Origin: Gluconacetobacter tumulicola
GTDB taxonomy: Bacteria; Pseudomonadota; Alphaproteobacteria; Acetobacterales; Acetobacteraceae
Length of the DNA: 64,000 nt
Reading direction: 5' to 3'
Assembly: GCF_014174215.1 (NCBI RefSeq)
Contig: NZ_JABEQL010000010.1
Location: forward strand, 62,001-126,000
Of the stretch, positions 28,069 through 36,717 are shown in pieces. The notes under the pieces are model-generated. The model did not search any database. It was not told where the DNA came from and saw only the letters and a list, made by a program, of their open reading frames with translations. How positions within the stretch are numbered: position 1 is the stretch's first letter; each line of letters opens with the position of its first letter. The position numbers and the translations under genes were made by a program.

Positions 28069-28077
28069 GCGCGCCCT
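28051..28077 (+). terminator. Hairpin overlapping the rpsM promoter (possible adk terminator)
   Basis: AGGGCGCGC (28051-28059) is a perfect complement of GCGCGCCCT (28069-28077), with a nine-base loop that contains the -10 box. It is followed by CAAGG, not a U-tract. It may stop secY-adk transcripts, act as DNA structure over the promoter, or both. Confidence 0.45.
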
Positions 28078-28256
28078 CAAGGTATCGGCTCCCGTGTCCT
28101 GCTGGCACGAAGGGCAGAGATCACGAATCCGATTGATGATGGGGTTGACCGGCGGTGCCGGCACGTTCACGACGCTCCGGCTAGCCGGTGGTGTGGAAAA
28201 GCCCCGGCGACGATCTTAAGGGCCCGAGTGACGCGGGCGGACGAGGAGTAAGTGGC

Positions 28257-28634
28257 GTGGCGCGTATTGCCGGCGTGAACATCCCAACCAACAAGCGGGT
28301 GACGATTGGCCTGCGTTATATTTATGGCATTGGCCCGACCAAGGCCGAGCAGATCTGCCAGCAGCTCGAGATTCCGGCCGAGCGCCGGGTGAACGAGCTG
28401 TCGGACGACGAGATCCTGAAGATCCGTGAGCTGATCGACAGCGAATATCGGGTTGAAGGCGATCTGCGTCGCGAAGTGGCGATGAACATCAAGCGTCTGA
28501 TGGACCTGGGCTGCTACCGTGGCCTGCGTCACCGTCGCGGTCTTCCGGTTCGTGGCCAGCGGACGCACACCAACGCCCGTACCCGCAAGGGTAAGGCGGT
28601 GGCGATCGCCGGTAAGAAGAAGGCTACCCGCTAA
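28257..28634 (+). CDS. rpsM: 30S ribosomal protein S13 (GTG start)
   Basis: S13 is a head protein contacting P-site tRNA and helix 38. The conserved [11 protein letters not shown] fixes the GTG at 28257, after a GAGGAG about eight bases upstream; the open frame runs back to 28188 but that part is not S13. The 125 residues end with the G-L-P-V-R-G-Q-R-T-x-x-N-A-R-T-R-K-G motif. It leads the alpha operon behind its own promoter. Confidence 0.97.
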   Translation: MARIAGVNIPTNKRVTIGLRYIYGIGPTKAEQICQQLEIPAERRVNELSDDEILKIRELIDSEYRVEGDLRREVAMNIKRLMDLGCYRGLRHRRGLPVRGQRTHTNARTRKGKAVAIAGKKKATR

Positions 28635-28738
28635 GCGGCTCCAGCCGCATTCGCGGCCAGTGCGGGGTGCCCCGGTTACGATTTTCCAGGGGCATCCGGC
28701 GCGGCTCGCGTTGATGAACAGACAGGACCAGGAAGACT

Positions 28739-29131
28739 ATGGCGAAGGCTGCTGCTCCGCGTATTCGGAAGAAAGAGCGGAAGAACATTATCTCGGGGGT
28801 GGCGCATGTGCTCTCCACCTTCAACAACACGATGATCACGATCTCCGATGCCCAGGGCAACGCGATCGCGTGGTCTTCCGCTGGTGCCCAGGGCTTCAAG
28901 GGCTCGCGCAAATCCACTCCGTACGCCGCGCAGGTTGCGGCCGAGGATGCGGGTCGCAAGGCGCGCGAGCACGGTATGGAGACGCTGGAGATCGAAGTGT
29001 CGGGTCCGGGTTCGGGGCGTGAGAGCGCACTGCGCGCGCTGCAGGCGGTCGGTTTCGCGATCACCTCGATCCGCGACATGACGCCGGTGCCGCATAACGG
29101 CTGCCGTCCGCGCAAGCGCCGTCGCGTCTGA
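28739..29131 (+). CDS. rpsK: 30S ribosomal protein S11
   Basis: S11 is a platform protein near the mRNA exit. The 130 residues contain [18 protein letters not shown] and the C-terminal D[17 protein letters not shown], both diagnostic. It lies about 100 bases after rpsM and 120 before rpoA. Confidence 0.98.
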   Translation: MAKAAAPRIRKKERKNIISGVAHVLSTFNNTMITISDAQGNAIAWSSAGAQGFKGSRKSTPYAAQVAAEDAGRKAREHGMETLEIEVSGPGSGRESALRALQAVGFAITSIRDMTPVPHNGCRPRKRRRV

Positions 29132-29251
29132 ACGTCAGGCTCGGATTCGTTTTCCGCCGGCCCTTGCGCCGGCGGGGTTGAGTGTCATCCGGCACCCGTT
29201 CGCACGGGTGCCATCTGCCTTGGTGCAGATCAGTTTTGAAAGGCCATCACC

Positions 29252-30271
29252 TTGGTCCTCCAGAAAAACTGGCAATCTCTGATCAAGCCGGAGAAGCTGG
29301 AAGTCGAGCCGGGCGGGCAGCCGTTGCGCACAGCGACTGTGGTGGCGGAACCGCTCGAGCGTGGCTTCGGCATGACGCTCGGCAATGCCATCCGGCGCGT
29401 GCTGCTGTCCTCCCTGCAGGGGGCGGCGGTGACGGCGATCCAGATCGACGGCGTGCTGCATGAGTTCTCGTCGGTGGCCGGCGTCCGTGAGGACGTGACG
29501 GACATCGTGCTGAACATCAAGCAGCTCGCGCTGCGGATGCATGGCGAGGGCCCGAAGCGCATGGTGCTGACGGCCACCGGGCCGGGCGAAGTGCGCGCGG
29601 GCCAGATCCAGACCGGCCACGATATCGAGGTGATGAACCCCGATCTCGTGATCTGCACCCTCGACGAGGGCGTGAAATTCGGGATGGAATTTACCGTCAA
29701 TCTCGGCAAGGGCTATGTTCCCGCAGCGGCCAACCGCCCCGAGGACGCGCCGATCGGCCTGATTCCGGTGGATGCCATCTACTCGCCCGTTCAGCGCGTG
29801 TCCTACAAGGTCGAGCCGACCCGCGTGGGCCAGGTGACCGACTATGACCGGCTTCTGCTGACGGTCGAGACGAATGGCGCGGTGACGCCCGAGGATGCGG
29901 TGGCCCTGGCTGCTCGGATCCTGCAGGACCAGCTGCAGCTGTTCATCAATTTCGACGAGCCGCGCCCGGTCCGGACCGAAGAGCCGCAGGACGATCTGCC
30001 GTTCAATCGGAACCTGCTGCGCAAGGTCGACGAACTGGAACTGTCGGTCCGCAGTGCCAACTGTCTGAAGAACGACAATATCGTCTATATTGGCGATCTG
30101 GTGCAGAAGACCGAGCAGGAGATGCTGCGGACGCCGAATTTCGGCCGCAAGTCCCTGAACGAGATCAAGGAAGTCCTGACCTCGATGGGGCTGTCCCTTG
30201 GTATGAACGTCCCGGCCTGGCCGCCGGAAAATATTGAAGACCTGGCCAAGAGGCTCGACGAGCCCTTCTGA
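29252..30271 (+). CDS. rpoA: DNA-directed RNA polymerase subunit alpha (TTG start)
   Basis: RpoA dimerises to nucleate RNA polymerase assembly, and its C-terminal domain binds UP elements and activators. The 339-residue product has the N-terminal domain with the T-L-G-N-A-x-R-R-V-L-L-S-S motif near residue 39, a linker, and the C-terminal domain with R-S-A-N-C-L-K and the G-x-K-S-L-N-E-I-K helix. The start is a TTG: an in-frame TGA at 29237-29239 leaves no ATG or GTG upstream, and the next internal Met is too far in. An AAAGG overlaps that stop as RBS. Confidence 0.97.
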   Translation: MVLQKNWQSLIKPEKLEVEPGGQPLRTATVVAEPLERGFGMTLGNAIRRVLLSSLQGAAVTAIQIDGVLHEFSSVAGVREDVTDIVLNIKQLALRMHGEGPKRMVLTATGPGEVRAGQIQTGHDIEVMNPDLVICTLDEGVKFGMEFTVNLGKGYVPAAANRPEDAPIGLIPVDAIYSPVQRVSYKVEPTRVGQVTDYDRLLLTVETNGAVTPEDAVALAARILQDQLQLFINFDEPRPVRTEEPQDDLPFNRNLLRKVDELELSVRSANCLKNDNIVYIGDLVQKTEQEMLRTPNFGRKSLNEIKEVLTSMGLSLGMNVPAWPPENIEDLAKRLDEPF

Positions 30272-30295
30272 CCGGAAAGACAGGAAGACTTTATC

Positions 30296-30721
30296 ATGCG
30301 TCACGGTGTTGCCGGCCGGAAGCTCGGCGTTACCTCCACCCATCGCGCCGCCATGTTCCGCAACATGGCTGTCGCGCTGATCAAGCACGAGCAGATCACT
30401 ACGACTCTGCCCAAGGCGAAGGAACTTCGCCCGGTGGTCGAGAAGCTGATCACGCTCGGCAAGCGCGGCGATCTGCACGCCCGCCGTCAGGCTTATGCGC
30501 AGCTCCGTGACGACGTGATCGTCTCCAAGCTGTTCGCGGCCGTGGCGGATCGCTACAAGGCCCGCAATGGCGGCTATATTCGCGTTCTCCGCGCGGGTAT
30601 CCGTCATGGCGACGCTGCAGACATGGCGGTGATCGAACTGGTGGACCGCGATGTGTCCGCCAAGGGCCAGGATAGCGGCCCGCGTCCGGAAGTCGTTTCG
30701 GACGAGGGGCTGGCGGCGTAA
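30296..30721 (+). CDS. rplQ: 50S ribosomal protein L17
   Basis: L17 lies near the tunnel exit. The 141 residues start [24 protein letters not shown] and carry the short acidic C-terminal tail common in alphaproteobacteria. It is the last gene of the alpha operon, 24 bases after rpoA, and is followed by a strong terminator. Confidence 0.98.
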   Translation: MRHGVAGRKLGVTSTHRAAMFRNMAVALIKHEQITTTLPKAKELRPVVEKLITLGKRGDLHARRQAYAQLRDDVIVSKLFAAVADRYKARNGGYIRVLRAGIRHGDAADMAVIELVDRDVSAKGQDSGPRPEVVSDEGLAA

Positions 30722-30742
30722 GTTCAGCGCCCCGGCTTGATG

Positions 30743-30774
30743 AAAAAACCCGGCCTCTCGGCCGGGTTTTTTTT
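30743..30774 (+). terminator. Rho-independent terminator of the alpha operon
   Basis: AAAAAACCCGGCC (30743-30755) pairs with GGCCGGGTTTTTT after a TCTC loop (30756-30759), and the 3' arm runs into eight Ts (30767-30774). It marks the end of the 28.5-kb ribosomal block. Confidence 0.95.
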
Positions 30775-30939
30775 ATGTCTGAACGGATCGGACAGGCGGA
30801 CAGTTCCTTGCCCGGCGTGAGGGGGTGCTTTACGCCGGGCCTCAATCCAGGCGGCAGGACAGCGCGAAAATAAATTGTCTCCACTGGAATAATGATCATG
30901 CGGCGGCGTTTGCCCTCAGATTGCAGGGAAGCACGCATC

Positions 30940-32022
30940 ATGATGGCAACGATACGCGAGACGCTGGCGGAGAAAGGGGGATGGCTCCGGCTGGCGGCGG
31001 TATGCGCGGCGCCTACCCTGCTTGCGCTGGCGTTCGCTCTGGCGGCCGGATGGCTGGTGCCTGGCCGCCTGACCCCCGGGACGTTCATGCGAATATTCGG
31101 GCTGGTCGATGGGCCGCATCCGGGCTTTCGGCGCAACCATGCCAAGGGCGTCTGCGTGAAAGGCTGGTTCGAGGGCAGCAGGGAGGCGGCATCGCTTTCC
31201 CGTGCTGTGCTGTTCAGAAGCCGTTCGCCGGTCGTCGGCCGGTTCGCGCTGGCCGGCGGGATGCCCTTTCAGGATGACGAACCAGAGAAGGTCCGCAGCC
31301 TCGCGTTGAGGATCATGCCGGCGCATGGCGGCGAATGGCGTATGGGGATCAACGATATCCCTGTCTTTCCAGTCCGTAATGCGGCCGAGTTCAATGATTT
31401 CCTGCTGGCATCGCGCCCCGATCCGCAGACACATGGGCCCGATCCGTCACGCATGGCAGCCTTTCTGGCACGGCATCCGGAAACGCAGCAGGCGCTGGCG
31501 TTGCTGAAGACACGCGCCCCGACCTCGGGTTTCGCGGACGATACCTATAACAGCCTCGACAGTTTCACGTTCATCAATGGGGAGGGCACGACCACCCCCG
31601 TGCGGTGGGCAATGGTTCCCGAGCAGGCGGCGCGCCCGCCCGCCGGGCCCGGGGTGGGGCGCGATTATCTGTTTCATGATCTGATCGAAGCATTGGCGCG
31701 TGGGCCGTTGCGCTGGCACCTGGTCGTGACCGTCGGCGGGGCCGGGGATGTCACGGCCGATCCGACCGTGGCCTGGCCGGCCGGCCGTCGGCAGGTCGAT
31801 GCAGGAACCCTGACACTGGTTCGGGCGGAGAGCGAGGATGGCGGCCCCTGCAGGGGCATTACGTACGACCCGCTGATCCTGCCCGAGGGAATCGCACCTT
31901 CCGACGATCCCATCCCCGCCGCGCGATCGGCGGTCTATGCCCGCTCTTTTGCCTTGCGGTCAGGAGAGCCGGAAATTGCGAGCGCAATCAGCGGGGCCGA
32001 TATCCGGCTGGGAGAACCATGA
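30940..32022 (+). CDS. Membrane-anchored catalase-family peroxidase
   Basis: The protein belongs to the short catalase-related family (SrpA-like) of haem peroxidases. From the ATG at 30940 (360 residues) there is one hydrophobic segment at about 19-39 that should act as a membrane anchor, putting the haem domain outside the cytoplasm. The catalytic His is His67 in R-N-H-A-K-G, matching the V-H-A-x-G catalase motif; M-G-I-N-D-I-P-V-F-P-V matches the distal Asn region. I chose 30940 for its AGGGAA RBS at 30925-30930; an in-frame ATG at 30892 would add 16 residues. The stop overlaps the cytochrome b561 start, so the two are likely partners. Confidence 0.8.
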   Translation: MMATIRETLAEKGGWLRLAAVCAAPTLLALAFALAAGWLVPGRLTPGTFMRIFGLVDGPHPGFRRNHAKGVCVKGWFEGSREAASLSRAVLFRSRSPVVGRFALAGGMPFQDDEPEKVRSLALRIMPAHGGEWRMGINDIPVFPVRNAAEFNDFLLASRPDPQTHGPDPSRMAAFLARHPETQQALALLKTRAPTSGFADDTYNSLDSFTFINGEGTTTPVRWAMVPEQAARPPAGPGVGRDYLFHDLIEALARGPLRWHLVVTVGGAGDVTADPTVAWPAGRRQVDAGTLTLVRAESEDGGPCRGITYDPLILPEGIAPSDDPIPAARSAVYARSFALRSGEPEIASAISGADIRLGEP

Positions 32023-32585
32023 TGCATCCGGTCGAGCATTTTTCCCTTTTCGCCCGTATCCTGCACTGGCTGATGGCCGCGATGATTCTGGCGATGCTGT
32101 TCATCGGCATCATCATGGTGACGACCGTGGAGCCGGCCTATCACCGGCTGGTCGATCTGCATCGCCCGCTGGGGATCAGCATCCTGCTGCTGGCAGTGGT
32201 CCGGCTGGTCAATCGCTGGCTGATCCGGGTCCCGCCCTTGCCGAACACGCTGCCACCGGCCCTGAGCCTGGCGGCGCGGCTGTCGCATATCGTGCTCTAT
32301 GTCCTGATGATCGCGCTGCCGCTGGTGGGATGGGGCATGTTGTCGGCTGGGGCCTATCCGGTGGTGATGTGGTCGGGCTTTGTCTTGCCGCCCATCCTGG
32401 CGCACGACCCGGCCCTGTTCGCGGTATTGCGCCGTCTGCATACATGGCTGGCGCTCATCCTGTTCGGCGTCGTCCTGGTCCATCTCGCAGCGGCACTGAT
32501 GCATGGGTTGCTGCTGCGCGACGATGTTCTGCCGAGCATGACAGGTGGCAGGGGGAACAGGACGGCGGACGACTCCGCCTCTTAG
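32019..32585 (+). CDS. Cytochrome b561 family protein
   Basis: A 188-residue inner-membrane di-haem protein with four hydrophobic helices. The haem-ligand histidines of this family are visible at His16 (R-I-L-H-W-L-M), His48 (D-L-H-R-P-L-G), His141 (R-L-H-T-W-L) and His155 (L-V-H-L-A). Such proteins pass quinol-derived electrons across the membrane. The start overlaps the stop of the catalase-like gene by four bases, suggesting it supplies electrons to that peroxidase. It shares its last bases tail-to-tail with the next gene on the minus strand. Confidence 0.88.
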   Translation: MMHPVEHFSLFARILHWLMAAMILAMLFIGIIMVTTVEPAYHRLVDLHRPLGISILLLAVVRLVNRWLIRVPPLPNTLPPALSLAARLSHIVLYVLMIALPLVGWGMLSAGAYPVVMWSGFVLPPILAHDPALFAVLRRLHTWLALILFGVVLVHLAAALMHGLLLRDDVLPSMTGGRGNRTADDSAS

Positions 32586-33856
32586 CCCGGCTTGATGGGC
32601 ATATAATGTGCGCCGGGCGCGATCGCGGTGACGTAGGGGCCCGTCCAGTCGCGCGTGAAGATCCGGTTCAGGGTCGCGGCCGGGTTATGGCCGTGGACGA
32701 AGATCGAGGCATCGACGGTGGTGTTGAAATAGCTCCATTCCCAATTGCCGGTGCCGATATAGACAGCATCGTCGTCGGCAACGGCATATTTGCAATGCTC
32801 GACGCGGGCGAACGGGATGAAGCCTGTGCTGGCCTGTGGAATGGTGCTGAATTTCACCTCGATGTTCGGCATCGCGGCCAGGCTCTTCAGATAGGATTGC
32901 ATCGGCTCGTTCAGCGCCCAGTTCGACACGATGATCTGCACCGACACCCCACGGGCTGCCGCATCGCGCAAGGCCGTGTCCAGCTCGGGCCAGTATCCTT
33001 TCGGTCCGTAATGTTTCAGGGCGCTCAGCGTCAGCACCTGAAGCCGGAAGACGTGCCGGGCTGCGTGGATCATCGTGATCAGTGACGGTTCTTCCGCCGT
33101 CAGTGTAACCGGCATCATCATCGGCGGACTGAAGGCGGGGAAGGCGATCACGCTTTCGCCGCCCGGATCGCGCAGCGTAACGGGGGCAAACTGGGTCGCG
33201 ACCGGCCGGTCGGCTGGCGGCTGCATGCGCGTCTCGGGCAGGGTGCGGCCGCTCCCCAGCGCCCACAGCGTGTCGAATGCCGTCTCGAAGCTTCCGGCAA
33301 TGGCGGTATCGTCGATCGCGGCCCCGATCTCATGGATTTCCTCCAGCGCCCGCCAATCCCAGTTCTGGCTGCCGACGAAGACCTGCCGCCCGTCGATGAC
33401 CATGAACTTGGCATGCAGCACGCCGCCCGTCAGACGATGCGTGGGCAGGGTCTCGATCTGGATGTTGGGGATGGGCTTCAGCCGCTCCAGAACCGGTGAG
33501 GTTTCCTTCAGGAAGCTGTCATCCACGATCAGACGGATGTGGATGCCGGCATTGGCGCGCTCGATCAGCGCCTGAAGGACCGCCGACATCGCGCGGCCGG
33601 GACGATCGGCGATATAGAACTGCCCCACATCGATCGTTCGGCTGGCATGGCGGATCATGTCCAGCCATACTGGCTGGGTACGCGGGACACCCGGTTCGCC
33701 ATAGATGGTTTCTTCCGGCACGCTCTCGACGATCTGGAAGGTCGGGGCAGCGCTTTCGGCCTGCGCGGCGTGGGAGGGAAGAGAGAAAGATCCGAGAAGA
33801 GCGAGAAGAAGGCCGGTCTTGTGCCGAAACCTGAGGGTCGGAAATCTGTCGGCCAT
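32582..33856 (-). CDS. Exported phospholipase-D-superfamily protein, PLD3/PLD4-like
   Basis: A 424-residue protein with a signal peptide (about 1-33, ending S-H-A-A-Q-A) and two HxK(x)4D catalytic motifs: His148-x-Lys150 with Asp155, and His354-x-Lys356. The start at 33856 has a GGAGCAGG RBS; the frame extends to 33925 without support. Beyond the HKD motifs, the pattern I-V-E-S-V-P-E-E-T near residue 42, G-S-Q-N-W-D-W-R-A-L-E-E-I-H-E-I-G after the first motif, and Y-I-G-T-G-N-W-E-W-S-Y-F after the second resemble animal PLD3/PLD4 and poxvirus K4 rather than cardiolipin synthase. Known PLD3/4 proteins are 5' exonucleases; activity here is inferred. Confidence 0.8.
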   Translation of the reverse strand: MADRFPTLRFRHKTGLLLALLGSFSLPSHAAQAESAAPTFQIVESVPEETIYGEPGVPRTQPVWLDMIRHASRTIDVGQFYIADRPGRAMSAVLQALIERANAGIHIRLIVDDSFLKETSPVLERLKPIPNIQIETLPTHRLTGGVLHAKFMVIDGRQVFVGSQNWDWRALEEIHEIGAAIDDTAIAGSFETAFDTLWALGSGRTLPETRMQPPADRPVATQFAPVTLRDPGGESVIAFPAFSPPMMMPVTLTAEEPSLITMIHAARHVFRLQVLTLSALKHYGPKGYWPELDTALRDAAARGVSVQIIVSNWALNEPMQSYLKSLAAMPNIEVKFSTIPQASTGFIPFARVEHCKYAVADDDAVYIGTGNWEWSYFNTTVDASIFVHGHNPAATLNRIFTRDWTGPYVTAIAPGAHYMPIKPG

Positions 33857-34136
33857 ATCCTGCTCCACATTATGTCCCGGGCAGCGGTGCCGCGCTACTT
33901 CCTCAGAGGCCGGCATTTTGACCATGCGATCGCGCGCACGACAAGACAGGCCGTGGACTGGATGTGTGAAAGCGTGCTGAAATGTCTGGCCATTGCGGCC
34001 GCCCGCTGGTAAAAACCTCTGATTCTCGCCCGTTCAGTACCGAACTTGATGACGATCCGGACTTCGCACCTCCGGGACAGGGCTTCATCGCGACAGGGTG
34101 GTCACCGCCCTGACATTCGGTACCGGGGGAACCGTC

Positions 34137-35492
34137 ATGACGGTCGATCTGCTGATCAGGAATGCTTATCTTTACATTGATCGCGACTGGGAAGTCGCGA
34201 ATGGCTGGCTGGCCGTCAAGGACGGCCGCGTCCATGCCGTCGGCGATGGGGCCGAGGATGCGCCGGCGGCAAAGTCTGTGATCTCGGCTCACGGGCGGCT
34301 GGTCACGCCCGGACTGGTCAATGCGCATCATCATATGTACCAGAACCTCACCCGGGCCTATGCGCCGGTGACGAACGGCACGCTGTTCGAATGGCTCAAG
34401 GGCCTGTATCCGCTTTGGGCCGATCTGGACGCGGAATCGGTCTATCTGTCGACCTCCGTCGCTATGGTCGAACTGCTGATGGGTGGCTGTACGACCTCGA
34501 TGGACCATATGTATGTCCATCCCCGGCCATTCCTGATCGACGCGCAGTTTCGCGCGGCGCGGGATATCGGGTTCCGTTTCCATGCCACACGCGGGTCGAT
34601 GACGCGTTCGGTCGAGGATGGCGGCCTGCCGCCCGCGTCGGTGGTGCAGGACGAGGACACGATCCTGGCCGACAGCGAACGGCTGGTGGCGGCCTTCCAT
34701 GACCCCACACCGGGCGCGATGGGGCGGGTGGCGCTGGCGCCCTGTTCGCTGTTCAGCGTGTCGGAACGGATCATGGTGGAATCCGCGCGCCTGGCGGACA
34801 AGCACGATCTGCGCCTGCATACCCATCTGGCGGAAGATCCCGACGAGGACAGTTATTGCGCCGAAATCTATGGCTGCACGCCGACGGAATATTTCGAGCA
34901 TGTCGGCTGGGCCAGTCCGCGTTCGTGGGTTGCGCATTATATCTACCCGACGGGTGACGAGGTCGACCGGCTGGCCCATGCCGGGGTCTGCACGGCGCAA
35001 TGTCCATGCTCCAACATGATGATCGGCGGCGGCACGGCCGATGCGATGGACATGCGGCGGCGTGGCATGCGCGTCGGGCTGGGCTGCGACGGTTCGGCGT
35101 CGACCGACCATGCGTCGATGTGGCTGGAAACCCGCATGGCAATGCTGCTGGGACGATTCCGGCATGGTCCGCATGCCATGTCGGCGCGTGACGCGCTGGA
35201 CATGGCGACGCGCGGCGGCGCCGCCTGTCTGGGCTGGGAGGATGAGATCGGGCATTTGCGGCCCGGCGCCTGCGCCGACCTGGTCGTCTGGTCGATGTCC
35301 GAGGTTGCGGCCGCCGGCGCGCTGAGCGATCCGGTCGAGGCGTGGCTGCGCTGCGCGCCCGCCGTGGCGGGCACCACCATCGTCAATGGCAAGGTGCTGG
35401 TATCGGACGGGGTGCCGCTATTGGCCAATCTTGGCGACATCCTGCGCGATCATGCGCGGGAGGCACGGCGCATCCAGCGGTTGGACGGATGA
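34137..35492 (+). CDS. 8-oxoguanine deaminase-like amidohydrolase
   Basis: A 451-residue amidohydrolase of the guanine/8-oxoguanine deaminase branch, which hydrolyses the exocyclic amino group of damaged or free purines. Metal and catalytic residues are visible: H-H-H in N-A-H-H-H-M-Y-Q, His in R-L-H-T-H-L-A-E-D, His in S-W-V-A-H, and Asp in G-C-D-G-S-A-S. The segments L-T-R-A-Y-A-P-V, G-C-T-T-S-M-D-H and T-R-G-S-M-T match what I recall of the Pseudomonas 8-oxoguanine deaminase (Pa0142). The ATG at 34137 follows GGGGGA; the frame extends to 34098. A terminator-like hairpin follows. Confidence 0.82.
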   Translation: MTVDLLIRNAYLYIDRDWEVANGWLAVKDGRVHAVGDGAEDAPAAKSVISAHGRLVTPGLVNAHHHMYQNLTRAYAPVTNGTLFEWLKGLYPLWADLDAESVYLSTSVAMVELLMGGCTTSMDHMYVHPRPFLIDAQFRAARDIGFRFHATRGSMTRSVEDGGLPPASVVQDEDTILADSERLVAAFHDPTPGAMGRVALAPCSLFSVSERIMVESARLADKHDLRLHTHLAEDPDEDSYCAEIYGCTPTEYFEHVGWASPRSWVAHYIYPTGDEVDRLAHAGVCTAQCPCSNMMIGGGTADAMDMRRRGMRVGLGCDGSASTDHASMWLETRMAMLLGRFRHGPHAMSARDALDMATRGGAACLGWEDEIGHLRPGACADLVVWSMSEVAAAGALSDPVEAWLRCAPAVAGTTIVNGKVLVSDGVPLLANLGDILRDHAREARRIQRLDG

Positions 35493-35546
35493 AGAGAAGC
35501 AAAGAGACTTTATTCGTTCAGGGCCATCGTATGTCCCCGGCATAAG

Positions 35547-35570
35547 CCTCCTGAATGGATCAGAGGTTTT
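35547..35570 (+). terminator. Terminator after the 8-oxoguanine deaminase gene
   Basis: CCTC-C-TGA (35547-35554) pairs with TCAGAGG (35560-35566) around an ATGGA loop, with one bulge, followed by TTTT. A perfect CTTTTTT-C-AAAAAAG palindrome (35577-35591) lies just beyond. Confidence 0.5.
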
Positions 35571-35652
35571 GGGGTGCTTTTTTCAAAAAAGAACGAGACC
35601 CTTGTTCGTTTCGGTTCCGATGATACCGTGCCGCCAAACAGCGAGGTAACAA

Positions 35653-36675
35653 ATGAACGGAAGAAGAATCGGTCCGAAGGTAATGGCGGTCGGGGTGTTG
35701 GCGGCTTGCCTGTGGTCCGGTGGACAGGCGCGGGCCGATACGGTGCCGGTGATGGTGATCCATGGCGGCGCCGGGGTGATCAAGGCCGACATGTCTGCCG
35801 AACGCCAGCAGATCGTGAAGGCGGCGCTGGCGCGTGCGTTGCAGGCCGGATACGCGGCACTGAAGGCCGGGCAGCCGGCGAAGGACGCCGTGGTCGCGGC
35901 CATCCGGGTGCTGGAGGACGATCCGAACTTCAATGCCGGCAAGGGCGCCGTCTTTACCCATGACGGGCATAACGAGATGGATGCCGCGATCATGGACGGC
36001 GCGACGCTCCAGGCGGGAGCGGTTGCCGGCGTGCAGCATGTACGCAATCCGATCACGCTGGCCCGCGTGGTCATGGAACAGTCCAAGCATGTGCTGCTGA
36101 TCGGCGCAGGGGCGGAGGCTTTCGCCCAGACCCAGAAGATTCCGCTGGTGGATTCGTCTTATTTCTGGACCCAGCATCGATGGGACCAACTGCAGAAGGC
36201 ACTCAAGGAGGACGCGGCGCACAGCCAGCATGCCGACGAGACGACCGACCGGCATTTCGGCACCGTCGGCGCGGTCGCGCTGGATCGCGAGGGCCATCTG
36301 GCCGCCGGAACATCGACTGGTGGCATGACCGACAAATTATGGGGCCGGGTGGGCGATTCGCCGCTGATCGGGGCCGGGACCTACGCCAATGCCGGCTGTG
36401 CCATGTCCGGGACGGGATGGGGCGAGTTCTATATCCGCACCGTCGCCGCGCATGAGATCTGCATGCGCGTGACCGCGATGCATGAAGCGTTGGATCTTGC
36501 AGCGCAGGATGTCATCAACCACGAAATTCCGGCGCTGGGTGGCGATGGTGGTGCGATCCTGGTCGATGCCCAGGGCGATATCGCGATGCCCTTCAACACC
36601 AGCGGCATGTACCGTGCCTGGGTAGGGCGCGATGGTGTGTCGCATGTCGCGATCTTCGGCGACGGGAAGAAATAG
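35653..36675 (+). CDS. iaaA: Exported isoaspartyl peptidase / plant-type L-asparaginase
   Basis: A 340-residue N-terminal-nucleophile hydrolase. A signal peptide covers about residues 1-29 (hydrophobic core then A-R-A-D), so the enzyme should be periplasmic. The proenzyme cleaves before Thr204 in H-F-G-T-V-G-A-V to expose the catalytic threonine. V-I-H-G-G-A-G at the mature N-terminus and A-G-T-S-T-G-G-M after the nucleophile are family signatures. It should hydrolyse isoaspartyl dipeptides and asparagine. It stands alone between two hairpins. Confidence 0.88.
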   Translation: MNGRRIGPKVMAVGVLAACLWSGGQARADTVPVMVIHGGAGVIKADMSAERQQIVKAALARALQAGYAALKAGQPAKDAVVAAIRVLEDDPNFNAGKGAVFTHDGHNEMDAAIMDGATLQAGAVAGVQHVRNPITLARVVMEQSKHVLLIGAGAEAFAQTQKIPLVDSSYFWTQHRWDQLQKALKEDAAHSQHADETTDRHFGTVGAVALDREGHLAAGTSTGGMTDKLWGRVGDSPLIGAGTYANAGCAMSGTGWGEFYIRTVAAHEICMRVTAMHEALDLAAQDVINHEIPALGGDGGAILVDAQGDIAMPFNTSGMYRAWVGRDGVSHVAIFGDGKK

Positions 36676-36681
36676 GGGAAA

Positions 36682-36701
36682 CGCCAGCCGCAAGGCTGGC
36701 G
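36682..36701. terminator. Bidirectional hairpin between iaaA and pgm
   Basis: CGCCAGCC (36682-36689), a GCAA loop, and GGCTGGCG (36694-36701) lie between two convergent genes. On the minus strand the stem is followed by TTT. It can serve both transcripts, though the U-tracts are short. Confidence 0.6.
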
Positions 36702-36717
36702 CCTCACCCCGCTTGCA

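Noticed and set aside
32582-33856. Cardiolipin synthase
   Set aside because: It has a cleavable signal peptide rather than two N-terminal membrane helices, and the sequence around the HKD motifs fits PLD3/4-like proteins better.
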